A stretch of DNA of 64,000 nt from Chitinophagales bacterium (lineage in GTDB: Bacteria; Bacteroidota; Bacteroidia; Chitinophagales; JADIYW01), in NCBI GenBank assembly GCA_020636535.1, contig JACJXT010000011.1, positions 682,001 to 746,000 on the forward strand, written 5' to 3'. The translations under genes and the position numbers were made by a program. Shown here in pieces: positions 53,819 to 63,350 of this stretch. Below the pieces are notes generated by a model that was given only the letters and a program-made list of their open reading frames with translations, made no database searches and was not told where the DNA came from. Position 1 is the first letter of the stretch. Every line of letters starts with the position of its first letter.

Positions 53819-53886
53819 TTTTGCGGTGAATAATTATTATAATCTCCGCAAAAATACGGTGAATAAGTTATATATTTACCGCAAAA
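53819..53886. promoter_or_regulatory. Nested inverted repeats upstream of fic
   Basis: TTTTTGCGG (53818-53826) pairs with CCGCAAAAA (53846-53854), and CGGTGAATA (53857-53865) pairs with TATTTACCG (53873-53881, one mismatch). CGGTGAATAA also occurs as a direct repeat at 53824-53833 and 53857-53866. Immediately before the Fic ATG, consistent with binding by the C-terminal winged helix of the Fic protein. Confidence 0.5.
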
Positions 53887-53895
53887 TATTTGGTT

Positions 53896-54993
53896 ATGGC
53901 TAAGTATATATATCAATACAAGGATTGGTATCATTTTAAATGGAATGATAATGATGTTCAAGTTATTTTGGGAAAAGTTAGACTGTTACAAGGTAAAATA
54001 TTAGGACAAATGCAAGGTTTGGGTTTTTCAATACAAGAAGAAACAATGTTGTCTGCTTTAACACTAGATGTTTTAAAATCATCAGAAATTGAAGGCGAAA
54101 TATTAAATTATAAGCAAGTGCGTTCTTCTATTGCAAGACGATTAGGCATAAACTATGCAGGAATGATTCATGCTGATAGACATATTGAAGGTGTTGTGGA
54201 AATGATGTTAGATGCAACACAGAATTATAATCAACCACTTCTTGAAGAAAGAATTTTTGCTTGGCATGCGGCTTTATTTCCAACTGGTTGGAGTGGAATG
54301 CATAAAGTAAAAGTAGGAGCTTATCGTGATGGCGAAATGCAAATTGTATCTGGACCAATGGGAAAGGAGAGAACACATTATACTGCACCACCAGCTAATA
54401 TAGTTAAACATGAAATGAATATTTTTTTGAATTGGATTAATACAGAAAATAAAATTGATGGTGTATTGAAAGCCGCAATTGCACATTTTTGGTTCATTAT
54501 TATACATCCATTTGATGATGGAAATGGTCGTATTGCTAGAGCCATATCAGATATGTTGTTGGCTCGTTCTGAAGATACTTCTCAACGATTTTATAGCTTA
54601 TCTAATCAAATATTAATAGAAAAGAAAACATATTATAAAGTTTTGCAAGAAGTTCAGTATCATAAAAATGATATAACAGCATGGTTAATTTGGTTTCTAA
54701 ATTGTTTGTATAATTCATTACTTAATACCAAAACAACTTTAAATAAGGTGTTACAAAAAAATATGTTTTGGGATAAGCATAAAAATACAGTTTTAAATAA
54801 TAGACAAAGATTAATGTTAAATAAATTGCTAGATGGATTTAAAGGAAAATTAAAAACTTCAAAATGGGCAAAGATTACAAATGCATCAACAGATACTGCA
54901 CTAAGAGATATTAAAGATTTAATAGAAAAAGGTATTTTAAAACAAGAAGAACAAGGAGGAAGAAGTACTAATTATATATTGATAGGTAATTAA
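53896..54993 (+). CDS. Fic family protein with DUF4172 N-terminus
   Basis: 365 residues from the ATG at 53896 (an in-frame TTG at 53890 is less likely). N-terminal DUF4172 region (YQYKDWYHFKWNDNDVQVIL; LDVLKSSEIEGEILNYKQV), a Fic core with HPFDDGNGRIARAI (H204), and a C-terminal winged-helix region (WAKITNASTDTALRDIKDLI). The SSEIEG at 62-67 fits the [S/T]xxxE[G/N] inhibitory motif, which blocks AMP transfer until displaced. AMPylates target proteins; the target is unknown. Upstream inverted repeats suggest it also represses its own gene. Confidence 0.88.
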   Translation: MAKYIYQYKDWYHFKWNDNDVQVILGKVRLLQGKILGQMQGLGFSIQEETMLSALTLDVLKSSEIEGEILNYKQVRSSIARRLGINYAGMIHADRHIEGVVEMMLDATQNYNQPLLEERIFAWHAALFPTGWSGMHKVKVGAYRDGEMQIVSGPMGKERTHYTAPPANIVKHEMNIFLNWINTENKIDGVLKAAIAHFWFIIIHPFDDGNGRIARAISDMLLARSEDTSQRFYSLSNQILIEKKTYYKVLQEVQYHKNDITAWLIWFLNCLYNSLLNTKTTLNKVLQKNMFWDKHKNTVLNNRQRLMLNKLLDGFKGKLKTSKWAKITNASTDTALRDIKDLIEKGILKQEEQGGRSTNYILIGN

Positions 54994-54998
54994 TTTCT

Positions 54999-55667
54999 TT
55001 ATTTTCTCAACTGTAAAAATACAAAAATAACTAAGCATAAAAAGTTGAGTACTACAGATAATGAAAAGATTTCATTCATTATACCATAGTTGAAATAAGC
55101 TATAATGAGCAATATTGAACAAGCGATTTGTAGTAGACCTATAATTTTTCCTAACCACTTTTGTTGAAAAAAGAATGGTGCAAATATTAAAAATACGCTG
55201 GCAATACTCGACCATTTTAACCATGTAAACAATTGTAGAAAAGCTAATGGTACTTCAAAGTTTTTTGTAGGATGTAAATTGGTAATTTGAAACAGCTGTA
55301 AGTTTTCTAATGCATCAAATAAAATAATTAAAAAACAAAGTATATAGACAATATACATAGATTTATATTGTTTTCTTTGATAGATGCCTATTGCAATACA
55401 AAGCAAAAAGAAACTATAAATAAACATAAAAGCAAAGTCAATTTGATTGCCTAAGTTAAATGCTTGTTTGTATGCAACAACATCGTTTACTTCGAATAGG
55501 TGATGTACACTAGCAGTATCTTGTATAAATTCGTAAGCAATAATTGGTGTGTAAAATCCATTAGGTAAATTATTTTCTAGCTTTGGATTGATAAACATCA
55601 AAATCAAAGAAGTGATGATTAATAATATGCCAAATATTGTAGCTAATTTAAATCCGCTAACTTTCAT
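54999..55667 (-). CDS. Integral membrane protein of unknown function
   Basis: 222 residues from the ATG at 55665-55667 (MKVSGFKLATIFGILLIITS), with about six hydrophobic spans, a soluble loop after the first (SVHHLFEVNDVV) and charged cytoplasmic ends. No catalytic motif recognised; could be a DUF4386-like or other small polytopic family. An in-frame start six codons upstream would add MCIFIA. It is convergent with fic and lies downstream of the T9SS esterase gene on the same strand. Confidence 0.65.
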   Translation of the reverse strand: MKVSGFKLATIFGILLIITSLILMFINPKLENNLPNGFYTPIIAYEFIQDTASVHHLFEVNDVVAYKQAFNLGNQIDFAFMFIYSFFLLCIAIGIYQRKQYKSMYIVYILCFLIILFDALENLQLFQITNLHPTKNFEVPLAFLQLFTWLKWSSIASVFLIFAPFFFQQKWLGKIIGLLQIACSILLIIAYFNYGIMNEIFSLSVVLNFLCLVIFVFLQLRK

Positions 55668-55687
55668 TGCTATAAAGATACACAAAT

Positions 55688-57076
55688 TTAAAATTTAGTA
55701 AAACGACTAACATAGTTTGTTGTACCATCGTAAACATTGACGATATAATAACCATTACTCAACTTTTGAATATTTATTGGTACAGCATTGTAATTAGCAG
55801 ACATAACTAAATTACCTACACTATTATATATAGTATAATTTAATAATTTATTTGTAGGAATATCTAATTGTATAAATTGCTGAGTTGGATTTGGATATAT
55901 ACTAAATGGAAGTGTCGTTTTATTTTTAATAGAGGATACCACTGCTTGTTCATCATAAATAGTTGACCAATTAACAAATCCACTACTACAAATACTTGCT
56001 ACTGCAAATTTATATGAATTATTGGTATCTAAAGTAATATCTACACTATTGCTAGTGCTTTCTAAAAATGTTATATTATCTGATGAGTCTATTATAGCAA
56101 TTCTATAGTTATCTACATTTTCAATTAATGTCCAATTGATAGTATAATTATTTATATTTTTTTCTACATCAACAATAATAGGTTGACTACATTGTACGCT
56201 ACTAGGAATTTTATTTTGTTGAAAGAAATTCCAACTCTCTTTTGTCCAACTAATATCTTGATTGGTTTTTCCTAAAATACCCAAGAACACATTATCTGCA
56301 CCAGCCCAAGTATGTCCACCACTAATCATTTTATAAAACGAAGTAGTTACATTATCATTACAGTCAGTATAAGTATATCGTACTGCTCTACTTCCATCAG
56401 TAGTATTGGTATTGGGTAATGTGTCGATAATTACATTATTATTACAATTATTGGTTATTTGCCAAAATGATTTGATGCTATCAATTCCTGGAAAATTTAA
56501 AGGTATGCCATTGTATGGTGTAATTGGATCTGCTGAACCATTACAAGCAATTAAAGGAAAAGCTCTTGCAGGAACACAGGTTTCAATATTATCATATATC
56601 ATTGAAGCTACTAATGGTGCAATAGCCGCAAAACGATTCGTAGCATCGCAAGCTAGTTTGTAACTCATAAAACCACCAGCAGAATATCCAGTAGCATATA
56701 CTTTTTCTAGATTGATATTGTATAGCAAGTGCATTCGGTCGATGAGTTCGCTTAAAAATCCAACATCATTTACATCAGATTCAATAAAGAAAAAAGTACC
56801 AGAATTCCATCTCGCATCAATTCCGTTTGGATACACCACAATACACCTTGCTGTATCTGCTAATGCATTGTATTTGGTATAATTCATCTGAAAACCACCA
56901 TTTTGAGTGAAACCATGCATATTAATTACTAGTGGTAGATTTTCATTAGGAGAGAAGTTTTTAGGAAGATAGACAATATAGTTTCTAACTCTGTTTTCAA
57001 ATTGAAACTGTCCGTATTGTTGAGCATGAATATTGCCAACAAGTAATAAGAATAATAGTGTAAATATATTTTTCAT
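55688..57076 (-). CDS. Secreted alpha/beta-hydrolase (CE1/PHB-depolymerase-like) with T9SS domain
   Basis: 462 residues, signal peptide ending GNIHAQ. Catalytic domain about 20-280: oxyanion loop INMHGFTQNGG, nucleophile in ATGYSAGGFMSY, acid Asp in NGSADPITPYNG, His in SGGHTWAGAD. The family includes feruloyl/acetylxylan esterases and PHB depolymerases. An Fn3-like domain (about 300-370) follows and the last 80 residues are a T9SS type A domain (SIYPNPTQQFIQLDIP). Secreted to the surface; substrate not known. Confidence 0.85.
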   Translation of the reverse strand: MKNIFTLLFLLLVGNIHAQQYGQFQFENRVRNYIVYLPKNFSPNENLPLVINMHGFTQNGGFQMNYTKYNALADTARCIVVYPNGIDARWNSGTFFFIESDVNDVGFLSELIDRMHLLYNINLEKVYATGYSAGGFMSYKLACDATNRFAAIAPLVASMIYDNIETCVPARAFPLIACNGSADPITPYNGIPLNFPGIDSIKSFWQITNNCNNNVIIDTLPNTNTTDGSRAVRYTYTDCNDNVTTSFYKMISGGHTWAGADNVFLGILGKTNQDISWTKESWNFFQQNKIPSSVQCSQPIIVDVEKNINNYTINWTLIENVDNYRIAIIDSSDNITFLESTSNSVDITLDTNNSYKFAVASICSSGFVNWSTIYDEQAVVSSIKNKTTLPFSIYPNPTQQFIQLDIPTNKLLNYTIYNSVGNLVMSANYNAVPINIQKLSNGYYIVNVYDGTTNYVSRFTKF

Positions 57077-57135
57077 AATTGTTTAGTCATTGGTTATTTT
57101 TTGTAGTCATTAGTCATTGAGTTATTTGTTTTTAA

Positions 57136-57157
57136 TGTCAGAAGGAAACTTCTGACA
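57136..57157. repeat. Palindromic repeat family 2, copy b
   Basis: Arms TGTCAGAAG (57136-57144) and CTTCTGACA (57149-57157), loop GAAA. Differs from copy a (28970-28991) by a G-C to A-T pair change on both arms. Between esterase and methyltransferase genes. Confidence 0.65.
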
Positions 57158-57170
57158 GCACAGAAAGTCA

Positions 57171-57731
57171 TTATAAAATAAAAGGAATTAAACCAAATGT
57201 TTCTTTTTTATAGTTGATATAATCGTTGCCAAATTTACCAATCAATGCTTTTTCTTCTACTTTAATCCTTATTTGAAAAACAATAATAATTATAATAGTT
57301 ATTATAATTAAAGATAACCAGTTATTTAATGAAATTCCAAATCCAATAAAAGATAAAAGAGATGCAGTATAAGATGGATGCCTAAAATATTTATAAATTC
57401 CTTTGTTATTAAGTTCATGTTGATTGCGAATATTTACATCGACTGTAAATTGTACACCTAGAGAATAGATAGCATAGAATCTAATAATACAACCAATAAT
57501 TATAATTAATAATCCAATGTATCTTATGTTTTCATTCATTGAAGTTGGTAGATAATATGCAGTGCTAATATAACCTGCTATAGAATTGCCTGTGATTATT
57601 CCTGCCCAAATAAGTTGCAAAGTATATTTATCTGTATTTTCTGTATCTTGATTTTTAGAACGAAGTAATCTGCTTAATGCAAATTCTGATGCAAACCAAA
57701 GTATATATATTATTATGAAAATTATATTCAT
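57171..57731 (-). CDS. Isoprenylcysteine carboxyl methyltransferase-like membrane protein
   Basis: 186 residues with about five membrane spans; the ICMT/PEMT signature FRHPSYTASLLSFIGFGI at about 118-135 and the C-terminal RIKVEEKALIGKFGNDYINY are conserved. Members methylate small or lipid substrates with SAM; Bacteroidota have many of unknown substrate. Start 57731; six bases upstream ends the GMC oxidoreductase, so the two are in one operon. Confidence 0.8.
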   Translation of the reverse strand: MNIIFIIIYILWFASEFALSRLLRSKNQDTENTDKYTLQLIWAGIITGNSIAGYISTAYYLPTSMNENIRYIGLLIIIIGCIIRFYAIYSLGVQFTVDVNIRNQHELNNKGIYKYFRHPSYTASLLSFIGFGISLNNWLSLIIITIIIIIVFQIRIKVEEKALIGKFGNDYINYKKETFGLIPFIL

Positions 57732-57737
57732 ATTTTA

Positions 57738-59336
57738 TTAATTATTGAAATTTTCATTCTCTGTTTTGTTTGGAAAATGTGCCATAGCATGTTCTGAAAT
57801 TGCTGTAATACTTAAACTTGGATTTACACCTGGATTTGCAGAAATCATACTACCATCGCAAACCAACATATTTTTATAGCCAAATACTAAATTGTTTTTA
57901 TCAATTACGCCACTATTGCTATCTTTTCCCATACAAGCACCACCTAGAATATGTGCAGTTGTAGGAATACCCAATAAAGTTTCTGAACTCATTACCATTG
58001 CTTTTCCATCAATAATTTGCTCTACTTCTTTGGCTAATTCTTGTGCCTTTGGATTGAAAGCAGTTGGTGCTGGACCAGTGTCTAAGTTAGATTTTAATCC
58101 ACCAAAAATATTTTTCTTAAAACTTAGTGTAGAATCGATGCTTTCCATATACAATAAAATATGTGTTCGCTTGCTCCAATCATCTACAAAAATAACTTTT
58201 AAATTATTGATAGGATGTTTGATGAAATCTAAAATCATATTAAAAAAACGAATTAATATATTTTTTCCTTGAACCATTGGTGCCATAAAAATTCTCCAAA
58301 AACCAGAACCTTCAGAATATTTAACTGGTTCTATGTGTCGATGTTCATCTATATTAATAATAGAACCAATAGCAATACCTTCAGAAAAACTAGTTTTCTT
58401 GTTAAATGTAGTAACACCTATTAAACTTTCTGAATTGGTACGAATACCACTGCCTAATTTGTTGCTTAAATTAGGTAAAGATGTTTGCTGTAGTTTCAAC
58501 ATTAAATTCATAGTACCTAAAACGCCACCAGAAAAAATAACGCCTTTAGTGGTTACACTTTTCTTTTTAGATGAAAAAATATTTAATGATTCTTTATATT
58601 TTATAGTATAACCTGTACTTCCATCTTCATTCATAGGAATTACATCAAACACTTCAGATTCTGCTATGATTTTGCAACCCAATTGTTGTGCTAAGTACAA
58701 GTAGTTTTTATCGAGTGTGTTTTTAGCATTGTACTGACAACCCAACATACAACCACCACATTGAATACAACCAGTTCTATCAGGACCTTTTCCATCGAAA
58801 TATGGATCTGGAACAGTAACATCTTGCTTGCCAAAATAAACAGCAACATCAGTTTGTTCATAAGCATCAGCTCTGCCAATTCGAGCAGCTAACTCTTGCA
58901 TTACTCTATCGCTTCGTCTTACATAAGGATGTTTTTCTGCACCCAACATTTTTTTAGCTAAAGTGTAGTAAGGTTTTAAATCGTTTTCCCAATCGTTCAA
59001 GCCATTCCAATGTCCACTATTGTAAAATTCTGATTTAGGAACAGGTAGTGTGTTTGCATAAACTAAAGAACCACCACCAACACCAACGCCACTTAACACA
59101 GCAACATGTCTAAAAAAGCTTAATTTAAATAAACCTTGCATTCCTAATTTTGGCATCCACATCCATTTGCGAAGATTCCAATTAGTTTTAGGAAAATCTT
59201 CTGGTTTATTAAACCATTTGCCTTTTTCAATTACTAGTACTTTATATCCTTTTTCAGAAAGTCGCAATGCAGAAACAGAACCACCAAAACCACTTCCAAT
59301 AATTACAAAATCGTAATCTAACTGTTGAACACTCAT
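57738..59336 (-). CDS. GMC family oxidoreductase (cholesterol-oxidase-like) with Cys-rich insert
   Basis: 532 residues. FAD fold YDFVIIGSGFGGSVSALRLS at the N-terminus, GVGGGSLVYANTL for FAD, and C-terminal HILGGACMGKDSNSGVIDKN with GVNPSLSITAISEHA. An insert near 186-205 reads TGCIQCGGCMLGC (C190, C193, C196, C200; C-x2-C-x2-C-x3-C), a possible 4Fe-4S motif. Family oxidises alcohols or sterols; substrate unknown. Operon partner is the ICMT-like gene. Confidence 0.87.
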   Translation of the reverse strand: MSVQQLDYDFVIIGSGFGGSVSALRLSEKGYKVLVIEKGKWFNKPEDFPKTNWNLRKWMWMPKLGMQGLFKLSFFRHVAVLSGVGVGGGSLVYANTLPVPKSEFYNSGHWNGLNDWENDLKPYYTLAKKMLGAEKHPYVRRSDRVMQELAARIGRADAYEQTDVAVYFGKQDVTVPDPYFDGKGPDRTGCIQCGGCMLGCQYNAKNTLDKNYLYLAQQLGCKIIAESEVFDVIPMNEDGSTGYTIKYKESLNIFSSKKKSVTTKGVIFSGGVLGTMNLMLKLQQTSLPNLSNKLGSGIRTNSESLIGVTTFNKKTSFSEGIAIGSIINIDEHRHIEPVKYSEGSGFWRIFMAPMVQGKNILIRFFNMILDFIKHPINNLKVIFVDDWSKRTHILLYMESIDSTLSFKKNIFGGLKSNLDTGPAPTAFNPKAQELAKEVEQIIDGKAMVMSSETLLGIPTTAHILGGACMGKDSNSGVIDKNNLVFGYKNMLVCDGSMISANPGVNPSLSITAISEHAMAHFPNKTENENFNN

Positions 59337-59408
59337 ATTATTTTATATAGTGTTAAGTTAATATATTTTGTGAAAAAATAAAATTACTAGAATAAAAAAT
59401 ATTAAAAC

Positions 59409-60530
59409 TTAATTTGTTTTTCTATAATTGATAATTGCCCAAGAATTAAAGAATATTGCAAAAGCTATCATAATATAAATATGTGTACTAATGTTTTTTA
59501 GTGTGCTTCCTTTTAATACGACCATGCGCATTACTTCTATAAAATAAGTTACAGGATTAGAATATGCAATTACTTTTGCCCAATTTGGCATAGCGTTAAT
59601 TGGAGTATATAGTCCACTCATTAATATAAAAATCATCATAAAGAAAAAAGCAATAGACATTGCTTGTTGTTGAGTATCTGTATAGGTAGATATCAATAAA
59701 CCAAAGCCAAGCATTGCTACTAAATAGATAGCTAAAAAGATATATAATAATAAAATATTTCCAATAGGTGTTATTTTGTAAACTAACATTCCGACTATAA
59801 AAAATCCAAGTGTAAAAACAAAGATGCCAATTATCCAGAAAGGTATTAGTTTTCCTAATATATAAATATACTTTTTAATTGGTGTTACATTAATTTGTTC
59901 TATTGTGCCAATTTCTTTTTCTTTTACAATATTTAAACTGCACATATAAGCACCAATCATGGTAACTAAAATTACGAGTATTCCTGGTACCATAAATATT
60001 TGATAATTTAAATAAGGATTAAACCAATTAATTATATTTACAGATATGTTAGATAATTTATTTTGATTGTTTACACTATATAAAGTAGTAGCAAGAGCAT
60101 AATTAAAATCTTTAATAATAGCACTAGCATAAGAGCCGCCAATACTTGCTTTAACACCATTAATTGAATTGATTGCTAAAAATAATTCTTGATTTCCTTC
60201 TTTAATTAAATTTTGTTCAAAATGAGTTGGAATTTCTAGGATTAAATCAGCTTTATCTTGTTCTATTAGTTTAAAAGCGTTGGCGTAATTAATTTCATAA
60301 GCAACTAGTTTAAAATAATCAGATGCTGTAATTTTTTTTATTAAGCTTTGTGCATAATCAGAACGATCGTGATCTACTATTGCTATATTAATATTTTTAA
60401 TATCAAAATCGGCAGCTAATGGCAATATTAATAACTGAATGATTGGCATTAGAAACATCATAGGTAGCAAATTTTTATTTCTAAATATTTGTTTAAATTC
60501 TTTAATTAGTAAAAATCGTAGTGTTCTCAT
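59409..60530 (-). CDS. ABC-2 type transporter permease
   Basis: 373 residues. Starts MRTLRFLLIKEFKQIFRNKN, a hallmark of YbhR/YbhS-type ABC-2 permeases, with one N-terminal span, a large periplasmic loop, then five spans including the conserved IVKEKEIGTIEQINVTPIKK. With the paralogue upstream it forms the membrane channel of an efflux complex. Start overlaps its upstream neighbour's stop by four bases. Substrate unknown. Confidence 0.9.
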   Translation of the reverse strand: MRTLRFLLIKEFKQIFRNKNLLPMMFLMPIIQLLILPLAADFDIKNINIAIVDHDRSDYAQSLIKKITASDYFKLVAYEINYANAFKLIEQDKADLILEIPTHFEQNLIKEGNQELFLAINSINGVKASIGGSYASAIIKDFNYALATTLYSVNNQNKLSNISVNIINWFNPYLNYQIFMVPGILVILVTMIGAYMCSLNIVKEKEIGTIEQINVTPIKKYIYILGKLIPFWIIGIFVFTLGFFIVGMLVYKITPIGNILLLYIFLAIYLVAMLGFGLLISTYTDTQQQAMSIAFFFMMIFILMSGLYTPINAMPNWAKVIAYSNPVTYFIEVMRMVVLKGSTLKNISTHIYIMIAFAIFFNSWAIINYRKTN

Positions 60531-61633
60531 GCTAACCTAATTTTAAATTTTTTAAAACTAATGGCTAACATTATTAATGTCATACCAACTAATATTAAAG
60601 TTTCTTTCCAAATGGCACCAAAACCCAATCCTTTTATCATAATAGATTTTACAATGATATAATACCATTTTGATGGAATAAAGTTGGATATAATTCTAAG
60701 TGGTAATGGCATATTTTCTAATGGAAACAAAAATCCGGTAAACATAATAGTTGGAATTAGCATTGCCATTAATGAAATAAGCATTGCTGCTTGTTGAGAA
60801 TCGGTACTGTTAGAAATCAACAATCCTAATGATAAGGCACATAATATCATTATGCTACTTTCTATATATAATAATAATATACTTCCATTTATTGGCAAGT
60901 CTAATAAAAAAATACTCATTAGTAATATTATAGTTAAATTTATTAGCGATAAGAAGAAATAAGGAATTACTTTTGATATAATTACAATTATTGGATTCAT
61001 TGGTGAAACGAGTAAAATTTCCATAGTGCCTAATTCTTTTTCTTTTACAATAGATACGGAAGTCATTAAAACACACACCAGTAATAGCACTAATGCAATA
61101 ACACCAGGAACGAAATTCATAGCACTTTTTAATTCTGGATTGTATAGCATTCTAATTGCTACATTAATAAGTATTGGTGAAATATTATCTTTATTAATAC
61201 TACTGATGTAATCTTGTATGATATATTGAATATAAGTTGAGGTTGTAGTAGCCGTATTTGGGTCTGATGCATCTGCAATGATTTGAATATTGGCTTTACC
61301 TTCGTGATATAAATGATTGCTAAACTCATTAGGAAATACAATAACTAATTTTATATGTCCTTTTTTAAATTCATCTTCAATTTGATTTTGATTGTGTAGT
61401 ATAGTTGTAACATCAAAATAATTAGAGTGAGCTATTTTGTCTATAATTTCATTAGAAGTATAGTCGTTAGCGTAGTCGCAAATAGCAATTTCAGAGTTTT
61501 TGATTTCATTCGTTAGTGCAAATCCAAAGAGAACAATTTGAGCAATAGGTAAACCAAACAACATTAAAAGTGTTTTACTATCTCTAAACACATGATAAAA
61601 TTCTTTAATGATGAAAGTTTTGAATTGTTGCAT
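60527..61633 (-). CDS. ABC-2 type transporter permease
   Basis: 368 residues, paralogous to the next gene: MQQFKTFIIKEFYHVFRDSK and the conserved SIVKEKELGTMEILLVSPM. One N-terminal span, periplasmic domain with SDPNTATTTSTY, and a C-terminal five-span block. Overlap of four bases (ATGA) with the downstream permease indicates translational coupling. It is 45 bases from the ATPase gene. Confidence 0.9.
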   Translation of the reverse strand: MQQFKTFIIKEFYHVFRDSKTLLMLFGLPIAQIVLFGFALTNEIKNSEIAICDYANDYTSNEIIDKIAHSNYFDVTTILHNQNQIEDEFKKGHIKLVIVFPNEFSNHLYHEGKANIQIIADASDPNTATTTSTYIQYIIQDYISSINKDNISPILINVAIRMLYNPELKSAMNFVPGVIALVLLLVCVLMTSVSIVKEKELGTMEILLVSPMNPIIVIISKVIPYFFLSLINLTIILLMSIFLLDLPINGSILLLYIESSIMILCALSLGLLISNSTDSQQAAMLISLMAMLIPTIMFTGFLFPLENMPLPLRIISNFIPSKWYYIIVKSIMIKGLGFGAIWKETLILVGMTLIMLAISFKKFKIRLA

Positions 61634-61678
61634 CTTCGTTTTCTTTTTTGTTGGCTGTTAGTTGATAGCTTTCACTTT

Positions 61679-62428
61679 TTAACTTCTTTTGGCAACTCTT
61701 GCTAATTGATAAAAAACATCGTCCATAGTTTGTACATTAAATTCTTTTTTTAAATTACTTGGAGTATCTAAAGCAGCAATTTGTCCATCTACCATCATTG
61801 AAATACGATTACAATATTCAGCTTCATCCATATAATGTGTTGTTACAAAAACCGTAATTCCTTTTGAAACAGCATCGTATATTAAATCCCAAAACTGTCT
61901 TCTTGTAATTGGATCAACGCCACCAGTTGGTTCATCTAAAAATACAATACTTGGTTCGTGTATAATAGCAACTGAAAAAGCCAATTTTTGTTTCCAACCT
62001 AATGGCAATGATGCTACTAATTTATTGGATTGCGATGTTAGCTCCAGTTTTTCTATTAATTCATTGCTCTTTGCTTTTAATTTATTATCATTTAGACCAT
62101 ATATTCCACCAAAAAAAATAATATTTTCTTTTACGGTTAAGTCTTCATATAAAGAAAACTTTTGACTCATATATCCTATATTGGCTTTTATTTTTTCAGT
62201 ATTTTTATATATGTCATAACCTGCAATTATAGCATCACCTGATGTAGGAATTGACAAACCACACAACATACGCATTGCCGTAGTTTTTCCTGCACCATTA
62301 GCACCTAAAAAACCAAATATTTCACCTTTATATACATTAAATGTAATATTATCTACAGCAGTAAAATCACCAAACTTTTTAGTAAGATTTTTTGTTTGAA
62401 TTACAATATCGTTGGTATTAATTGCCAT
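61679..62428 (-). CDS. ABC transporter ATP-binding protein
   Basis: 249 residues, single cassette. Walker A GANGAGKTTAMRM (about 40-53), signature SLPLGWKQKLAFSVAI (the LPLGWKQ variant typical of YbhF second halves), Walker B IVFLDEPTGGVDP. Likely energises drug or lipid efflux. It overlaps the next ATPase gene by 11 bases. In E. coli YbhF the two cassettes are fused; here they are separate genes. Confidence 0.92.
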   Translation of the reverse strand: MAINTNDIVIQTKNLTKKFGDFTAVDNITFNVYKGEIFGFLGANGAGKTTAMRMLCGLSIPTSGDAIIAGYDIYKNTEKIKANIGYMSQKFSLYEDLTVKENIIFFGGIYGLNDNKLKAKSNELIEKLELTSQSNKLVASLPLGWKQKLAFSVAIIHEPSIVFLDEPTGGVDPITRRQFWDLIYDAVSKGITVFVTTHYMDEAEYCNRISMMVDGQIAALDTPSNLKKEFNVQTMDDVFYQLARVAKRS

Positions 62429-63350
62429 TTGAACTGTTTGACATTTGTTGAATAAAACAATCTTCTATAGTTGGTGATATTGGATTTATAATAATATTTT
62501 CTAACTGGTTTTGTTGTAAGGTATTGGTTAAAACCTGTATATTATTATTGTTGTGTTCTTTAAATGAAATGTGATGAAATTCTCCAAATGAATATACTGT
62601 TTGAATTTGTTTGTTGGCTCTTAATAAATTTAAAAGCCGACTCATATCATTAGCTTTTATGGCATATAATTGATGTTTATAGTCTTTAATAATTTGTTGT
62701 GGTGTATTAACCGACATTATTTTACCATCTTGTATTAAAGCAATTTTTTCGCACAAATTAGCTTCATCCATATAAGGTGTTGAAACAAGAATAGTAATGC
62801 CTTCCGTTTTTAGATGTTTAAGCATTTCCCAAAATTCTTTTCTCGAAACAGTATCTACACCAGTTGTAGGTTCATCTAAGAACAAAACCGTTGGTCTGTG
62901 AATTAATGCACAACACAATGCTAATTTTTGTTTCATTCCACCAGATAATTGTCCAGCTAATCTATCTTTAAAAGGTTCTAATTGTTCGTATATAGATTTG
63001 ATTAAATTATAGTTTTGTTGAATACTGGTATTAAAAATAGTAGCAAAAAAGTGTAGATTTTCAGATACACTCATGTCTTGATACAAAGAAAATTTTCCAG
63101 GCATATAACCAACTCTTTTTCTAATGGCTTTATATTCGTTTACTACATCGAAGTTATTTACAGTAGCACGACCTTCATCTGGTAACAATAAAGTAGTTAA
63201 AATTCTAAAGAGTGTAGTTTTACCTGCACCATCTGGACCAATCAATCCAAAAAGTGCTCCTTTTTCAATTTCTAAATTAATATTATCTAAAGCTTTATGT
63301 TTTAGTTTAGGATATGTTTTACTTATATTTTCAACTAAAACATCAGTCAT
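62418..63350 (-). CDS. ABC transporter ATP-binding protein
   Basis: 310 residues. Walker A GPDGAGKTTLFRIL (about 38-51), signature QLSGGMKQKLALCCAL, Walker B VLFLDEPTTGVDT, D-loop and H-switch present. A C-terminal extension of about 85 residues follows the cassette. Partner of the next ATPase and two permeases. Its start overlaps the HlyD stop by eight bases. Confidence 0.92.
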   Translation of the reverse strand: MTDVLVENISKTYPKLKHKALDNINLEIEKGALFGLIGPDGAGKTTLFRILTTLLLPDEGRATVNNFDVVNEYKAIRKRVGYMPGKFSLYQDMSVSENLHFFATIFNTSIQQNYNLIKSIYEQLEPFKDRLAGQLSGGMKQKLALCCALIHRPTVLFLDEPTTGVDTVSRKEFWEMLKHLKTEGITILVSTPYMDEANLCEKIALIQDGKIMSVNTPQQIIKDYKHQLYAIKANDMSRLLNLLRANKQIQTVYSFGEFHHISFKEHNNNNIQVLTNTLQQNQLENIIINPISPTIEDCFIQQMSNSSNGN

